22,433 bases of DNA from Rhizophagus prolifer (lineage: Eukaryota; Glomeromycota; Glomeromycetes; Glomerales; Glomeraceae): contig NQWY01005371.1 in NCBI GenBank assembly GCA_019425655.1, positions 1 to 22,433 on the forward strand, written 5' to 3'. The translations under genes and the position numbers were made by a program. The notes under the pieces are model-generated. The model was not told the DNA's origin. It made no database searches and saw nothing but the letters and a program-made list of their open reading frames with translations. Of this stretch, positions 20,470-22,433 are shown piece by piece (within the stretch, counting starts at the first letter, position 1; each line of letters starts with the position of its first letter).

Positions 20470-20551
20470 TATTGGATAGGGGGAGTAGCTATATCGGTCA
20501 CCATGACCAAATGATTGGGTGAAAATTGGCCACGTAGCCTCACATCCAATA
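20470..20551. mobile_element. Short inverted-repeat element (~82 bp), MITE-like remnant
   Basis: TATTGGAT (20470-20477) is mirrored by ATCCAATA (20544-20551), and weaker complementarity continues inward (GGAGTAG with GTAGCCTC). The GC-richer interior contains the hairpin GGTCACCATGACC (20496-20508) and TTGGCCA. TGGCCA and TGACC words also occur inside the element at 871-993, so the two may be related. Too short to code. Confidence 0.35.
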
Positions 20552-20949
20552 TAATTAATGCAAAATCAAAAAGCGTCAAAACGATAAGTGGTTTTATTTA
20601 TAACTTTCTGTAAGTTTATTTATATTCTATTTTAACCCACTTTATAAGCTTTATACATACTTTTCTATAAATATTTAATTATATCTTATTTTTTCACTCC
20701 ACTTTATCATATCATTTATAAAATTATGTACTATTGTTATGCTTAATAAAAATATTGGTCTATGATGAAAATCTGCATGCTGAACGATAATGTATTATAT
20801 TATTAGACAGGACTTTATTGCTTTATTTAAAGCCAAGGTTTGGATTATTTTGTTAACAAATAAAATCATTGGTCTCAACTTTAACGAATAGAATTTTCTA
20901 CGCATACCGGAAAAAAGTTAATATCTTATATAAGAATATGAAGAATATG

Positions 20950-20972
20950 TTTTTTTTTTTAAAAAAAAAAAA
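20950..20972. repeat. Poly-T/poly-A palindrome
   Basis: A run of 11 T is followed at once by a run of 12 A, making an uninterrupted 22-bp palindrome. Such tracts resist nucleosomes and are prone to slippage. No linked gene is visible. Confidence 0.8.
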
Positions 20973-21972
20973 TCTCCATTGCATACCTCTTTTAAAATGT
21001 TAACAAAGTAGTATTTGATACATAGAATTTGTGTATTACATAGAAAAGTTAAGTTTTGTTGGTAATGGAACAATGATAATTATTACAAGGTAAGGAATCA
21101 ATATTATTTTTACTCAGATTTTGTTTAAATAATAATAGCGATTCAAAATAAAGAGGCTGTGAATAATATATTCTTTAGTTAACTTCTTGGTTGACTTCAA
21201 TCAGTCATCCATTCAATAGTGCGTAATAAAGTACACAAGTTAAGAAGAAGCCCTCTCATAATCAAAGGATACATTTTCTAAAATCAAAATAATAGCAATT
21301 TTAAACAGAGACAATGATTTTTTTTGGCTTAATTCAAAATTCCAAAGATTAAGAACAAAATCTGAAAAATGTATTATGTTGTAACAAAGAAATTGTTACA
21401 AACAGTCAATTTTCATTTATTATATCGTATTAGTAGTGTTACGGGCGAAACCAAAGCGTACTTGTGGAAAAAACTTTAGAAATTGTGAGAGACTATATCT
21501 TGCTACAATTATGAAATTCGAAACCGTCGCACTTGTTGATTGTTTGTAATACGTAGACATAAGATAGCTTATGCTATACAAACTGAGGTAAGAAGTGTTG
21601 TATATATTATTGAAGCTGTTAAGCCTGTATAAATTTTATAATTACGAAAAAATAATTAAACACCTCAATTTATTTTTAAATTATAAAATCTAGTAATAAA
21701 CGTTAAATCAGATCCGGCAAGTTTCGGGTTTGGCAAGTTGAATTTTAACCTTAAAGGTCGAAATTTTCGCCAATCATATGACAGTTCCGCTCACAAAATT
21801 ATACTATATAATCAAGAAAAGGTAAAATCAAGTCAATATTTATCAAATGACATGGGTGATTAAAAACTTTTTTTAATCTTTTTCTCGCATCGTTATAATT
21901 TCAGCAATGATGAATATTTTAGTAAAAATAAAAATATATTATACACAATTATTCTTTTATTTAATTCGGTTG

Positions 21973-22000
21973 TCGACCTGCACAAATAAACACAGGTCGA
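21973..22000. repeat. Perfect 8-bp hairpin
   Basis: TCGACCTG (21973-21980) pairs perfectly with CAGGTCGA (21993-22000) across a 12-base A-rich loop. The arms are GC-richer than the surroundings. It could be a terminator-like or small foldback relic; no adjacent gene supports a role. Confidence 0.5.
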
Positions 22001-22433
22001 AGAGATATGGTTTACTTGAAGTTTATGATATTAAATCTGATGGAAACCCGAACCCTCTGTCGATCTAACATTTATTATACACGATTCCAATTTCCATAGT
22101 GTATGCCGGATTTCAAGTTTTATGGAAATTTATGGAAATGTGATGCAAAGTGTACAATGAAACTATACCACTTCGACTAGTGATAAAGAGTTCAAAATTA
22201 CTAAAAGCATATTTAATTTAGAAGCGTTGTTGAGTTATGCTAAATGTTCATTCCTACTTATTTAACTGATTTAAATGTTTCACAAAAAAAATTATCAAAC
22301 CAATTGGATCAACTTTACTTATTTTTGAATTAAAAGGTTCATTATCGCTTTCATAATTGATAATGCAAATAAAAAAAAATGGGTCATTTTTTTTAAAAAA
22401 AAGCTACTTTGGATAAATTAAATTTCATTATTA

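Larger units (their letters stand above)
18658..22433. other. Gene-poor AT-rich spacer to window end
   Basis: Nearly 3.8 kb without a supported gene. The frame at 19374-19577 starts with TTG; its middle is slightly GC-richer and reads somewhat protein-like, but it has no domain. A CRE-like palindrome ATGACGTCAT lies at 20101-20110, a T11A12 run at about 20950-20972, a small inverted-repeat element at 20470-20551 and a perfect hairpin at 21973-22000. Confidence 0.55.

Noticed and set aside
21711-22115. ATCCGGCA (21711) and TGCCGGAT (22104) as ends of a ~400-bp inverted-repeat element
   Set aside because: Only eight bases match and the similarity does not extend in either direction.

Overview
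The window is an AT-rich (roughly three quarters A+T by eye), gene-poor eukaryotic nuclear sequence. The best clue to the organism is the minus-strand gene at 9282-9866. Its F-box-like start (DHPLNLALTCQSWASIAKNP) and the following AEWLI...LGPTF...KKV..SRYF pattern resemble, from memory, a greatly expanded protein family of arbuscular mycorrhizal fungi (Glomeromycota, Rhizophagus-like). The many short inverted-repeat elements fit such a genome. No rRNA, tRNA, CRISPR array, bacterial-style operon or retroviral/LTR element could be recognised.

The main observation is a dispersed local family of very small basic proteins that I do not recognise. Four look like stand-alone genes on the plus strand (about 8-343, cut by the window edge; 5007-5321; 16185-16373; 18436-18657). 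A fifth copy of the signature lies on the minus strand (9178-9285), directly behind the F-box-like gene and in another frame. Each joins a variable, Arg-rich N-terminal half to a conserved C-terminal tail. The tail reads approximately N-x-x-D-x-L-x-R-I-x-x-L-P-x-Q, four or five free residues, then P-L-I-x-x-F-F-x-G-x-S-F at or within a few residues of the stop. The two closest members (16185 and 18436) differ at 10 synonymous and 8 replacement codons among 30 aligned, as expected for genes kept under protein-level selection. The 18436 gene carries the end motif twice; the 5007 gene has a 36-bp in-frame duplication in its basic half.

Layout: 1-343 edge copy of the small family; 344-1715 intergenic with a small inverted-repeat element (871-993) and an approximately 510-bp MITE (1206-1715); 1716-5006 featureless AT-rich spacer; 5007-5321 second family member; 5322-8815 spacer with a coiled-coil-like gene fragment (6148-6285), a strong hairpin (6623-6649) and a 143-bp MITE (6676-6818); 8816-8884 near-palindromic element; 9178-9866 F-box-like gene plus family tail; 9867-13807 spacer; 13808-14602 repeat mosaic with a pogo/Tigger-type transposon end; 14603-16184 spacer; 16185-18657 two family members; 18658-22433 spacer with small inverted repeats.

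No pathway can be assigned. An Arg-rich body with a short conserved C-terminal motif suggests a nucleic-acid-binding or nuclear adaptor protein that docks to a shared partner, but this is inference only. The fusion-like arrangement at 9178-9866 suggests the tail can be attached to other proteins, or that the F-box-like gene landed on a family member.
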